Origin: Sciurus carolinensis
Lineage: Eukaryota > Chordata > Mammalia > Rodentia > Sciuridae
NCBI RefSeq assembly: GCF_902686445.1
Contig: NC_062216.1
Span: forward strand, 15,087,084 to 15,151,083
Length of the DNA stretch: 64,000 nucleotides
Direction of reading: 5' to 3'
Shown here: piece after piece, positions 52,069 to 63,785 of the stretch
Numbering within the stretch: position 1 is the stretch's first letter
Layout of the letters: each line of letters begins with the position of its first letter
Position numbers and translations under genes: made by a program
The notes under the pieces: model-generated
The model's input: only the letters and a program-made list of their open reading frames with translations
Databases searched by the model: none
Told to the model about the DNA's origin: nothing

Positions 52069-52784
52069 ACCCGCCTGCAGGGACCTCTCAGTTTGTGCCC
52101 ACCCAGCCCCAAGGCTTTTGCTCCTGGCAGGGTCAAATCCAGACTTGGAGGAAGGAAGGCATCTGGCACCCCTCCGACGCCCAACGTCCAGCAGAACCGC
52201 AGCCTTAGGCCTCAGGTCTCTGGTCCGGCCTTTGCTCTCCATCCTCTGCCAGCACGACCGGCCTGGGCCAGCTCCGTGCTAAGAACTCTCACGTGTCCGC
52301 AGTGAACTTCTCACAAACCAGCACTCTGCTCACTAGAGATGAGGCTGAGAGGGTGACCAGCCAAATGCCGCCCCGGGGGAGTCAAGGTGGAATTCCTTCC
52401 CAGGCGGCGTGGGCCAAAGCCAATGAGTGCTTTTTTCAATGAATCCCCAAAGAATACACTTCAATCTGAACTTGGAACTTGGTCTGCCAATCTCACCTGT
52501 AGAACAGGAGCTGGGAGTCTGGGGGACCCAGCTCTGTGCCACCGGGCAAGGTCCAGCCAGGCTGGAGGCATTGCAGACGTAAAGGAGTTAGGAAGTGAGG
52601 CGAGCTGGTCAAGTGGGCTGGGGTCAGGCTGGCCCAGCTCTGCTTCTGCCTGTGTCAGTGTGACTGCCTCGCCCCTGTCTTCCTGCCTCTCTTTCCCTTT
52701 TTATTTTCTGTTTTCGTCTTTTCTCCCTCCTTCTCTCTTTCCCTTTCACCCTCTCTCTCTCCCCCTTTGGGCCCCACCTCCGCA

Positions 52785-52798
52785 GTTGCTGTGGCAAC
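52785..52798. promoter_or_regulatory. RFX X-box palindrome
   Basis: GTTGCTGTGGCAAC: two RFX half-sites, inverted, with two central bases. Confidence 0.55.
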
Positions 52799-55263
52799 AA
52801 CTCAATGCCAGAAATAAAGGCAGGATCCAGCTAGGTCACCAGTTCCCAAAACAGCATCCCAGGGTGGGGAGGAGAAGGCCAAGGGCCAGTGGAGCAGACC
52901 ACAGGGCAGGAACCAGGCGCACTCCAGTGGCTGTGTGTGAATGCGCTGGAGGGTGGGGCAGGACGCTGGACAAGGGAGGGCTCAGCCTGCTCCAGGCCAA
53001 TGGCTCACCAGGTGTCCCTTACTGAGACCAGGCCTGAACCCCAGGCCTTTCTAAGGATGGGAAAACCTGGGCACTTCCTTTTCTTCTCTCATTTTCTCCG
53101 TCTCCCACAGGCAATTTTTAAAATGCTTGTTCTACCTGCTAGGAATAGGGTGCCTGTAATGACAACACGGTATGACACTCTCTCACTCTGAGCAGGATCA
53201 GGCAGGGGCAGGTGGTGAGCCGAGACCACCTGCTCCAGGCTTTGCCCTACCCCTCCTGATGACACAGGATGGAGCCTCTAGCCCGTTTCCCCTCTGACCC
53301 CCATAAATGGGTATCTAGTCATCCATTTTTGCTTGGATCTCTCTCTTCCCTGGGTTTGAAGATCTTCTCTACATACCCTCCCTTTGACGAGGTCTCTCCT
53401 CTCTAATTCCCCCAACCCCCTGAGCTTGCTTGGTCCCAGCTTGCTCCTGCTCCAGTCTCTGCTTATATCTGGTCCTGATGTTCAAACTACTCGGGGAGAG
53501 CTGTGGGAGGTGGTGGGCTCATTCTCAGTAAATTCTTTCGAAATTCTGGGACATCCCTATTCTCTCTTTGCTCATAAGCTCTGAAAGAATCGTTCTGCAG
53601 ATATCTGACCACCAGAGGACACCCTGGCCCAGGTGTTGGCCTGGCCACAGAGAGGCTGGCAGCACTGAGACAAGACTCACAGGTGCACATGGGCCCAAGA
53701 GCCCCATGCCAACACACAGTTGCAGACAGAACACGTGCACACAGGTGCACGCGGGGCGACTCCGCAGCAATGCTTGCCAGATCACGCCCCCACTCTCCAG
53801 CAAGGCTCCCACACAGCGCCACATGGTGCTGAGGACACCCACTTGAACCCACCCACCGATCCTCCCCTTGGCAACCGCTCTCTACCCTCAGCCCCCCACA
53901 CCACATGCTGCCACCGTCCCTGAGCTGAGCACGTGTACAAGCAACAACACTCGCAGGACCCTGGAGGCCTCTCCAAGTCCCTCACTCCCACAGCTGCACA
54001 GCCTGCCTTTGAGACTGGCCCCCTCCCCTGACTCTCACAACCTGGCAACAAGTCTCCTGGGAGGGAACCACCAGGTGCGCCTGCCCAAGAAAGGAAGCTC
54101 ACTGCCAGGCCCAAGGGACCTCTAGAGCGGGACAGGGACCCCAGGACCCTGGAGGGCCTGTGTCTGCTCAGCACCCAGCCCCATCAGGCACAACTGCACC
54201 AGGACCCAGGACCCAGAGAGCAGAGGCCAGGCCTGCAGCCGCGCCCTCCACCAGCCTCATTCTCCATTGGTCCCACCCAGCCTGGCCAGCCAGGGTTAGG
54301 AGGGGCTCAGGAGCAGACTCCAGATCAACAGTATTGGGGTACCTGAGTGCACCGCTGCCACCTGGAGTGCACCTGATGGGTGGGCAGCTGGCTGTGGCTT
54401 CTTCTTCCATTATTCAGCAAAGAGGGACAGCTCCCTTGCCCAACCCATGCCCCCACAATTCCGTCCCTAGGATTTCTGGTCAGGGAAAGTAGGTGGGCAG
54501 GGCCAGGGAAGCGGGTATTAGACTAGCAGCATGGACTCCGTGTGCATGGAAAGCCCCAGGCCCCCTTCCCCAGATCAGATCAAACCCAGGGTCTGGTAAC
54601 CAAAGTCCTGTCTCCTACTGAGCAAGCTGCCAGAGCTGGGGCATTCCTGCTACCACCCAAAGCCCCGCTCCAGGCAGGGGCTGTAGCCCAAAGTGCCAGG
54701 GAAAGGGAAGAGAGGCGAAGACCCTGCCACCTACCTCTTCCCAACCGAGACCCAGATGCTCTAAGGCCCCAGAGAGGTGCAGGCCCTGGTCCACAGGCTG
54801 TGGCTGCGTTTTCTCAGGAGCCTAGGTAAGAGGCGTCTCTTCCAGGAAACCAGCCGTGCTTTCCCGAAGCACAAATAACAGGAAGAAAGCCGGCTTTGGG
54901 TGGGTGGGGTGGGAGCTGGCAAAGGAGGGGAGCTGGTCGTGGCTGAGCGCTGATCTCCCCCCCGGGCCCCCACCTCCTCGCCCCCACCCTGCTGCGCCGC
55001 CAGCCACACCGCGGCTGGGTCCGTGCTGGGGACTCCTCGTCTGATGGGCGGGCAGCAGCGGACGGCTGGATGACTGGCGGGTGGCCTCGGCTCCCCCACA
55101 CCCTCCCGCACCCTCCCGCCTCCAGCTGATAGTGGCCGCGGAGGGTGTGTTTGGATGGCTGCTCTTCCACCCGGGCTGCAGCTCAATCCATTTCAAACAA
55201 GAGGAGCATTAACCGGCATCATGACGAAGCAGAATCCACTGCGCTGTCCTTTTCCCCTTTCCC

Positions 55264-55320
55264 ACACCCCCAGCTCTATGATACACACGCGTGTGCGTGC
55301 ACACGCACACACACTCACAG
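55264..55320. repeat. CA/GT-rich simple repeat
   Basis: ACACACGCGTGTGCGTGCAC then ACGCACACACACTCACAG, an alternating purine-pyrimidine tract that could adopt Z-DNA. Confidence 0.8.
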
Positions 55321-55923
55321 TCCCTCGGTCCTTCTCATAAACAGCCAGAGACTTCAAGTTGCTGGGGTTGGGGGATGCGCTACTGAGAGCTGAGGGGGAC
55401 AGTACATGGCTCTCCAGGCACCTGTACCTCCTTCCTGCCCCATCACGGCCACCCCATCATCTTACAGCAGCAGCAGAGGCCTCTGGGTGGAGGGTACAGG
55501 CAGAGGTACCAAATTGGTCACCCAAGGATTAGCGCTCTCCTGGGAGTAGAGAATAGAATAAGGCAGGAAACCAGGTCCTCAGTGCCAGAGACTCAGGCTG
55601 GTCCTTCAGGGACCTGAATCCCCTGGGAACTGCGATAGGGTGCCACAGAGAGAGAAGGAAGGAGCCCAGCTCTCCCCAGGGCAGTGTTATGAAAAGGGCG
55701 CTCCCGCCAGGTGGTCCCCTTTCTGGAGTGTGGAACTTCCTGAGCCCTGCCTTCCCTGTCTGGCAAAACCTCCACCACTCGGCCTCTGTCATTGGCCTTG
55801 GGGTGCCCCCCTGGGCAGGGGCAGGAGGGTAATGAGCCTAGCCAGCGATCCTGACCCTCCCTGGCTGGCTCCCCCTCTTCCCTCCGCCTCTACCACAGAC
55901 TTGCCTACCTAGGCAGCCTTGCT

Positions 55924-55937
55924 GTTGCCCTGGTAAC
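55924..55937. promoter_or_regulatory. RFX X-box palindrome
   Basis: GTTGCCCTGGTAAC matches the RFX consensus with two central bases. Confidence 0.55.
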
Positions 55938-56919
55938 CGCTGCCCACAGCCAGTCAGCTGATGGTACTGGCTGTTGAGGAAGTCTCAAAACTGGGGAGGG
56001 GGCTCTGGGTATCTGAATGGAAACTCCCAGGGGGAGACCTTGAAGGGGACAGGTGAGAGTGTGCCCCAGGATCCTTTGCTCAAAGAGGACGGGAGGGAAC
56101 AGGAAGGGAAGGTGTATCTGGATTAGAAGGCAGAGCAGACTGTAAGTGGAAGGGTGTTCCAGACAGAAATGACAACGCAGCCGCAGGCAGTGAGTGGCTG
56201 GGAAAGGGGAGAGAGAATCCGGGTTTAGCTGCGATGGGTGCGGGGAGGGCCCGGTGGAAGTGGAAGGTACAGAGGAAACCTGAGGTGTGGAGAAGCATCC
56301 ACACAACCAGGGGGAAAGGCCAGGAGAGTGACGTGGGAGGGGGTGTACCTTTAATGTGCAGGAGGGGCTCGCAGGCCTCCTCAACCAGCCTGGCCTCAGC
56401 CCAGCCTCCCGCGTTCAGTCCCTCAGCCCCACCCTTCTTGCTCCCGAGTCAGGTCTGAGGAGAGAGGGGAGGTCTGGCCCCACTCCAGTGCTGAACATCT
56501 CCCTCCAACCTCCAGAGCAACTCAGCCCTTCAGGATTCCTGACCTTTCCACCACCTGGGTTCCTCCCCTGCCTGTACCTGCCTCCACCAGACCCCACCCC
56601 AGGAGACACGTCATCTGGTACTAGGGTCCCCAGAGGGAAGGGTGGGGCGAGCTGATGCTGGAAGGACCACTGTGGACAGGGGCCTGGAATGAGGTGGGTC
56701 AGGAGCCTTGGGTGGGAGTTGCTGAGCCCAGAGGAAGGGAGTCTCCTAATGGCAGCCAGCGTGTGGTATGGGGTGGTGTGGGGGGAAAGGACCTGGAGGA
56801 GGGTAGAGGAGGGGGAGGGTTCTCAGTACCTTCAGGGGCCTGGGGCGTGGGGCAGGAGCACAGCAGCCTCTGCGGTGACATACACCTCCATCCCTCGGCG
56901 CATCTCCTCTCCACCTCCG

Positions 56920-56933
56920 GTTGCCAAGACAAC
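56920..56933. promoter_or_regulatory. RFX X-box palindrome
   Basis: GTTGCCAAGACAAC, one mismatch from the perfect palindrome. A small GC-rich block with CAGCGGCGGGG (about 56960) follows. Confidence 0.5.
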
Positions 56934-58883
56934 CAGCCGCAGCCAGGCCCGGCTCAGCAGCGGCGGGGGGAGGAGGAGGAAGCTGTGGCTCCTACGGCCT
57001 GTTCCTCAGGGATTGAGGGGGTGCTGCAGGGAGCCTCTTAGTGCTGGGGCTGGGGCTCCTCCCGTGCCCACCAGGCCTCCCCTCCTCCCTCTCAGTCCAG
57101 GACTGGCTCCAAGGATGGCCTCAGGAGAACTCTAACTCAGGGCCAGGCAGCAGGCTGGGCTTCAAGGGGGAGGATGTGCTGGGGAGACTGTCCCATCCTG
57201 GGAAGCCTAGCATGCAGCTGGGAGGGGTCGTACAGACAAGCGAGCAGCAGCCCTGATGCCAAAGGATCCGAGAGTGGTCCCCAATGGGAAGAGCACTGGT
57301 TGGGGTGGGCGTGTGTCAGAGGGACCCCTACTTCTGTACCTCCTCCCCTCCTCCTAGTTCCAAACCCTCCCTCATTTCCCTCAACCTAGAGAAAAGTTAG
57401 AGTGTTAGATAGCTCTCTTCTAGTCCCTTAAGGTCCTGCCCCACTGTCCCCCATGCCTCAGACCCTCAGTCCTTGGGAATGACCCTCCAAGGGCCAGCCA
57501 CCTTGGGCAGGAATAGTCTTAGGCCCAGCCAGCTCCGGACCCAAGGGCAGAAAAGAGCTAGGGCTCCCTCTGTCGACCTGAGGAGTGGTAGCTGCCAAGG
57601 TCATTCCTGCCGGGAGGGATCCTGGTGTGTGCACAGGTGCACGTGTTGGGGGTCAGCCAGGCCGGGAGACCCTTTCCCCTGCCATCCTCTCCTTCTGTTC
57701 TTTCCTCATCTCTGTCTTGAGCAGAGGACTGCGCTGCCTCCAGCCCCCTCCTCCCAGTCTTTCCAAGGCCAGCTCAAGGGGAGGCCCTCCCTGTGGTCTG
57801 CCTGCCCCCACCTCAGGGCTGGGATGAGAGAGCAGGCAACGGTGACCCAGTGTCTGTCAGTCTAGGCCCAGGTGAGCTTCCTCAGCACACTTGACCAGGC
57901 AGGACCACCTTACCGTTCAAAGCTGGGGAGTTCTCAGGGAGTTCTTCCTTCCTGGCACATTCATCCACAACAGGGGGTTCTGGCAGGGGGTCCCAGGCCC
58001 CAGACACCTATTTCTTAGCTTCCTTCTCCAGCAAGGTCAATGGTGCCAGAGATCCTGAGCGGACTCTGGCCCTGCCACCTGCCCCCTCTCCCAGGCGCAT
58101 GCACTAGGCTTCTCTGGCTGTGTCTGTCTCACTCCAGTGCCCCCTGGCCCCACCCCATGCACCAACATGCTGGTGGGCGGGGGTGGCACCAGGAGTGCCC
58201 CCCATCTGTCTAAATATTAACTCCTGAAGAGGTTCTTCCAGGGCACTAGAAGACCCAGGGAGGAGGGAGAGAGCAAAGATCCAGGCCTGGCGGGGGTGGG
58301 GGGTGGGGGGGAGGAAGGGACCCTTCTCACCAGCGACTAGAAGCCACATCCTCTTCCCTCTGGGCCTCCAGTATCCCAGAACCTCAGCCCCCAGAATGCT
58401 TTCGCCTGACCATTCCATCTGTCACTCCCCTTCGTGAAGCCTTCCTGTCTGCTCCCTGACACTACCTAGACCCGACTCCAGAACTTGACTCAACCACTTC
58501 CTACCATTTCTCTAGGCACTTTTAGTTCCTGTCAAACTCATGGATCTTTCACCTTCCCCTGAATAAGCCTCACATTTTCCTACCTCTCAGCCTTCCTTCC
58601 AGTGTGCTTCCCCCTCCATAGTCCACCCTTGTGCCTCTTCCTCCCACTGAACTCCAGCTGATCCCAGCCACACCACTGCACCCTCCCGGGTGCACCGCCC
58701 CCTCTCTCCCGCCCAGCACCCACCAGACTGGCAGGGGACCAGAGAACAGGTTTTGAAGACGGCAAGAGTCTGGACCACAGTGCTCACTGGCCGTGCCACT
58801 GTGAATGGTTTCAGATCTCTGAATGTGAGATTGCCACAAGTGACACATGGGAATAAACCTCCTGCCCTAAATAAGTGTCCCAA

Positions 58884-59040
58884 GCCAGATGCTGTAATCC
58901 CAGTGACTCAGGAGACTGAGGCATGTCCGAGGCCCACTCTCAGCAACTTAGGGAGAACCTGTCTCAAAATAAAAAATGAAAAAGGACTGGGATGGAGCAG
59001 CGCTAAAGCACTCCTGGGTTCAATCCCTCCAAAATAAAAA
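58884..59040 (+). repeat. B1-ID SINE
   Basis: CCAGATGCTGTAATCCCAGTGACTC...GAGAACCTGTCTCAAAATAA, then a shortened ID part ending GGGTTCAATCCCTCC. Confidence 0.82.
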
Positions 59041-59067
59041 TATGAGAGATTTTAAAAAGCCAAGGGT

Positions 59068-59190
59068 TTGGGCTGGGTATGTGGCTCAGAGGTGGAGTGC
59101 TTCCCTCACATGTGTGAGGCACTGGGTTTGATCCTCAGCACCACATACAATAAATATTGTGTCCATCTACAACTAAAAAAAAAAAAAAAA
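59068..59190 (+). repeat. ID SINE with long 3' tail
   Basis: GGGCTGGGTATGTGGCTCAG...GGTTTGATCCTCAGCACC followed by the unique tail ATTGTGTCCATCTACAAC and A run. Confidence 0.88.
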
Positions 59191-59705
59191 AACAGACCTC
59201 ACATTAAAAAAAAAAAGTCTATAGCTTTATCCCTCCAAATAAATAAATTTGAAGGTCCTTGAAAGTTCCCTGTTGTCAATTTTTTAAAATTACTTGAAGG
59301 ATTAGCACAGAGCTTCAGAGCTTGAGAACCGTACAGAGGAACTGCTGAAGTCTCCTCCAACTGAGTTGCACCTGAAGGGACAGCAGGGTCCTGGGCAACG
59401 ACTTCTTTCTGGGACCTCAGTTGGATTATTCCCTCAATATCCACTTCCCTTGTCACTTGTCCTGCATTGGACACAAGCTGGAAGCAAACACTATTTTTAC
59501 TGTTGAGGCCCTTTTATCCAGCAGAACCATCACACAAATACACGTAACAATGGTGCTGGATGAAGCAAAGAAAGGTAAGTGATCAGCCAGCAAGACCAGT
59601 GGCAACAGACGGGGAGAGGGCCAAATGCCTGCGGAGCAGAGCAGGCCGCTAGTGTCCAGGCAAGTGAGCATGCTGGAGAAGAGTTGCTAGGCAGCAGGAA
59701 CTTTG

Positions 59706-59912
59706 TTTTTTTTTTTTTGGTACAAGGGATTGAACCCAGGGATGCTCAACCACTGAGCCACGTCCCCAGCCCGTTTTACATTTTATTTTGAGACAGAGTC
59801 TTGTTAAGTTGCTTAGGGCCTCACTAAGTTGCTGAGGTTGGCTTTGAACTTGGAATCCTCCTGCCTCAGTCTCCCAAGTTGCTGGGATTACAGGCGTGCA
59901 CCACTGCGCCCA
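59706..59912 (-). repeat. B1-ID SINE, reverse orientation
   Basis: GGTACAAGGGATTGAACCC...CACTGAGCCACGTCCCCAGCCC, then CTCCTGCCTCAGTCTCCC and GGCGTGCACCACTGCGCCC. Confidence 0.9.
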
Positions 59913-60949
59913 TCAGCAGGAACTTCCAGAATGCCTAGTGTTCTATGTTCTCTGCTCCCCTGCCAGTCCAGGGGGTGCTCTGAACAGACATGGGGACAGC
60001 ACACTTTGTGATGGCAAGAGTTCTTGTTTTAACAGCATTTCTGGAAGGGGATGCTCTAAGGAGACGGCTGGACAGGGAGACTGGATAGCCTGGACAGGAG
60101 TTTGCTAGTGATGGGCCTGCACAGAGCTGGTGTGTGGTAGGCAGGGTAAGCGGAGCCACCTGTGCAGAGAACACAGCTGGGGCAGGCACCACGAGGAAGC
60201 CACTGCAGTAATTTAGACAGATTCAAGGGAGGCCTGCAATGGAGCAGAATTCCAGAGTCTAGGAGAGAAAACAGTCGTGTGCACGGAGCGGAGGGTGTGG
60301 AGATAGCTGACAAGAGACAGCATACAGGAAAGAACACAGAAGAAATCCTAGGACTGTTTCTACAGGAGAAGCCAGGAAAGAGAAGCCAAGGAGAGCTGCT
60401 GCAGTCTCAGGGGAAGCAGTTCAAGAATCGGTCCTCCTGTGGGTCTGAGAGCAAGGCTGAGGACTGAAGCAAGGCTTTTGGTTTGGTGAATGGGAGGCCT
60501 CTGGCCTCTGGCGGGGACATAAGTAGAACCAGCTTTCGTGGCCTAAAAAGTAAGAGGACTCTTCTCCCGCTGGCTTCTTGCTCTGGCTCCCTTCCACCTC
60601 ATCTGGCCACTTAGAGGACAGGGCGGAGAAAGAGATCGATATGTGGGCTATTCTTAGGCAGAGGTCTCAGTAATTCCAAACAGGTGCAGAATTTGAGGCA
60701 TGCTCTGCCGCCACCCTTTTCCTTCACTTCCTCCCCTTGGTGGGTTCATCTTGCCAAGAGCAAGCGGCCCCGTGGGGGTACCCCTTGCTCACACTTGCTA
60801 GAACCTTCAGGAACAGGAAGCAACCAGGGCTGCTGAAGCCAGGTGTGGTCCTGGGTCCTGAGGAAGCCTCTTTCCCATCATGTACACATGCACATTAATT
60901 CCCTTCTGAAGTTCCCAGATTATCAGAGATCCATTCTTTTGGCTTCCTC

Positions 60950-61132
60950 ACCCTCCCCAGTGATAATGGGGATTGAATCCACCAGAGCTCTTTGCCACTG
61001 AGCTGCACCCCTGCCCTGCCTCCCTCTTTGAGACAGGGGCTAAGTTGTTGAGGCTGGCCTCAAACTTGCAAATCCTCCTGCCTCAGCCTCCGGAGTCACC
61101 AGGTTTCAGGCATGTGTCACTGTGCCTGGTGT
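60950..61132 (-). repeat. B1-ID SINE, reverse orientation
   Basis: CAGTGATAATGGGGATTGAATCC...CACTGAGCTGCACCCCTGCCC, then CCTCAGCCTCCGGAGTC and GGCATGTGTCACTGTGCC. Confidence 0.85.
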
Positions 61133-61999
61133 GGCAGCAGCTTCTTTTTTTTAAAGCATCTTCTATGAGGAAGGAGTGAACTGAGCAGACTTCCCCAGGA
61201 TGAGTAGGGTGCCTGGCTCCAGGGCAGAGGCACTAAGAATTGTGGTGGTGAGGAAGTTCAGAGCCCAGCCAGGAACCAGAAGCCAGAGCAGGCATCAGAC
61301 ACCCAGGCCAGGACCTGGCTTGGGGTGAAGGCACTACCTGAGACGAGCGGGCCTCTGAAGCTGCCCTCTCCTGCCCTTCCCCATTCCTGGTCCCTGCCTG
61401 CCAGGTCTCACCTCAAAAGGCAAGAAAGGAAACAGTGAGGGCTTTCTGGAGCCGGCCCCCAGAGGCCTGCCTGTGCTGGGGAGGTCAAAAAGAGCCAGGG
61501 AGGGGCCAGAAAAAGGCCAAGAAGAAAGCTCAGGCAGGACAAAGAGCCCCGTCCACCTTTGAAGCCGTCTCTAACCCGAGCAAGGGGGTGGGGGATGGGG
61601 GTGGGCCAAAGGCCCGGCTGGGGGGAGGCAGTCTAAAGTCTTAAAGAATGTCTCAAATTCCTGCGGAAATCACAGTGATTGTAAGAGCCCCCACTCCCCA
61701 ACACACCTCCTTCCCGGCCTCCTCCCCCGCTCCCCAAAGTCCAGTCCTCCACACCTGGGGGGCCCCGATCCTTTGTCCTCAAGTAATTGCTGGGTGTTGC
61801 CCCAGTTTTAAAGTCCCATTGAACTCGCCAGTTATCAGCTGCGGCTCCAGACCACCCGCCCTACACACCCCAGAAAACTACCCCCAACACAGCCCACGGT
61901 CTTCACCAGGATTAAGACTCTTTGTGATGGGGGGAGAGAAAAAAAGCAACCTGGTGAAAAGCAATTATGACAAACTGCAAGGAGAATGTCTGTCCTGAG

Positions 62000-62950
62000 G
62001 CCTGGGGACCTCCCTCTCGGCTGCTGCGGTCCCCACCTTCTAAATGGCCCGGGGCTGGGGTCAGGCTCCGCTCCAGCCTCGCCGTCCACCTGGCCTGCGG
62101 CTGCCGCCTCCCTTTCCGGCCCATCTCCCCTTCTCGCCTCGTTTCAGGCCCCTCTCGGGAGCAGTGGGGAGAGGGGATGGCTCTCGTCCTTTCTCCTCTT
62201 CCCCTGATCTCCTGCCCAACTTTTCTGGGAAGAGGCCGGCAGGCGGGCAGGCGGGCAGGCGGGCGGGGAAACTGAGGCCGGGGGTCCCGCAGCAGAGGCC
62301 GGCGGGGGAGGCCGGGCAGCCCCGCCCCCTCCCGGATGAAAAGCCCGCGCGCCGCCGTCGGGAGGCGGCTTTATGGCCCGAGTCGCAGCCCCGGGCGCAC
62401 CTGGAGGCCTGTGGGAAAGCCCACCCCAGAGCGCGGCGGGGGCAGGGCGCCCGCCGCCGCCGCCGCCTCTAATTGAGACCTACCCTCAGGTGTGGCCCCC
62501 GCCCCCGCAGCGGGGACCGGGGAGAACAAGGGGCCACATTCCCGCGCCCGCCCCTTCCGCTCGCCCCAGCGCCAGCCCGCCCGGCCCTCCTCACCGGAAG
62601 AAAGCAATCCTGCTCCCCGCGACGCGGCCCGAGGCTCCGCCGGCCGCCGGCCTCGCTGCTGCCCGCCCCGCGGGCCCCGCGCGGGCGCCTCGGCCTGGGG
62701 CCCAGCGGGACGCGCGGCCCGGCGGCTCGGGCCCCACCTAGGGGCTGGGTGTTTTTCCGCCCCAACAGGTAGCACGGGACGCGCCGTGCGACCCGAGGAC
62801 ACCGGAGCCCGCAGAGGGAGTGGCCGCCCGGTCCCCGGGGCCTGGGCACGCCCTGGGCCGCCCGCCGCACGGCCCCCGCCCCTGCACCTGCCGCCCATCC
62901 CGCGGCCGCGCGCCCCTGGCCCGGGCCGACGTGACTCCGGCCCGCCCCAC
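62000..62950 (-). promoter_or_regulatory. DMTN: CpG island, presumed upstream DMTN promoter
   Basis: The strongest CpG-rich block at the right of the window, including a GGGCAGGC tandem run (62239-62265) and CCGCCG tracts. In human, DMTN begins immediately after FGF17 in the same orientation. A candidate donor on the minus strand (CCG|gtgagg, 62594-62589) could end a first untranslated exon in 62595-62900. Start site and exon borders are inferred. Confidence 0.6.
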
Positions 62951-62954
62951 TTCA

Positions 62955-63491
62955 GATGACCCGTTTGCAGGAAAATGTTTTATTCTGGGGCTTGGGGTGG
63001 GTGCGGCCTGGGGCTTGGCGAGGGGGAATGGCAGCCCTTTCTCTCTCTCTTTTTTTTAATAAACCAAAAGTCCCTTCCTACTCTGACCAGGAGGAGCGTG
63101 GGAGCCGGGGACAGACTGAGGGGGATTTGGGGAGCAAGACTTGAAGACGGCCACCTCCCTCCGGGTTGCCTGTGCCAGGCTCACGTTTCTGACCTGTCCG
63201 CTGCTCGTTTCAGGCCACTGCTGGGAGGCTGGCTCTGAGATTAGGGTGACACACTAGTTCCTCTCCTGGGATCTGCCGCTGCCCCAGAAAGGAGCCTATT
63301 CCAGTGTGTGGCGCCAGCCCACGGGTGCCACAGTCCTGTCCCTTCCCAGCTGGGGGCACCGCTGCTTCAGGTCCTCAGGGTCCTCCTGGGGCTCTGGTCC
63401 CCCTCCCTCCATCCCAGCCCAGTCTTTGGATCGGGAAGGGAAGGGGGTGGGAAGGCTGCTGCGGGGCAGCTGTTCCCGCCTCCTTCCCCGA
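62955..63491 (-). other. FGF17: FGF17 3' UTR and poly(A) signal
   Basis: TTTATT at 62978-62983 reads AATAAA on the minus strand, and an ATTAAA lies at 63055-63060. Using the distal one gives a 3' UTR of about 530 nt that ends at the edge of the CpG island. Confidence 0.7.
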
Positions 63492-63785
63492 CTACGTGAG
63501 GGGCTGGGGCCGCCTAGTGCGCTTGGTCCTGCGGGTGGGGGCTGAGCCCACGAACTCGAACTGCTTCTGCCGCTCGGCGTGGTTGGGGAACGGCAGCTGG
63601 CCCTGGTAGAGGCGCTTGATGAAGTGGGCCTCCCTCTGGTTCTGGCGGCTGCGGGAGGCCTGGCGGGGCCGGCCCTGCCGGGTGAAGGCCATGAACCAGC
63701 CCTCGTGCCGGGCATTCTGGAAGGCCGTGTAGTTGTTCTCCAGGACGATCTCGGTGAACACGCAGTCTTTGCTCTTCCCACTGGG
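63492..63785 (-). CDS. FGF17: FGF17, terminal coding exon only
   Basis: The exon starts at 63785 after a clean acceptor (cttctcctgcag) and ends TAG at 63494-63492. It encodes 97 residues from PSGKSKDCVFTEIVLENN to TKRTRRPQPLT, the C-terminal part of the 216-residue FGF17. It contains the last beta-trefoil strands, an N-glycosylation site (NYT) and the basic heparin-binding and C-terminal tail region (GRPRQASRSRQNQREAHF; TRRTKRTRR). FGF17 is a secreted FGF8-subfamily ligand for FGFR2c/3c/4 in midbrain-cerebellum and frontal cortex patterning. The upstream exons with the signal peptide lie beyond the right edge. The distinction from FGF8 and FGF18 rests on the tail sequence. Confidence 0.95.
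   Translation of the reverse strand, partial: PSGKSKDCVFTEIVLENNYTAFQNARHEGWFMAFTRQGRPRQASRSRQNQREAHFIKRLYQGQLPFPNHAERQKQFEFVGSAPTRRTKRTRRPQPLT

Larger units (their letters stand above)
45638..62000 (-). other. DMTN: DMTN 5' non-coding region (introns and untranslated exons)
   Basis: No coding exon is supported here. Because the first coding exon begins with a splice acceptor, and human DMTN starts next to FGF17, this 16-kb stretch is probably intron with one or more untranslated exons I cannot place. Repeat density is low from 51 to 58.8 kb. GC-rich blocks at 54.95-55.14 and 56.88-57.0 kb could be alternative first exons. Confidence 0.55.

Noticed and set aside
62371..62898. Long frames on both strands at 62.0-62.95 kb
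   Set aside because: Low stop-codon density in a CpG island. Composition is only A/P/R/G and overlapping frames on both strands are equally long.
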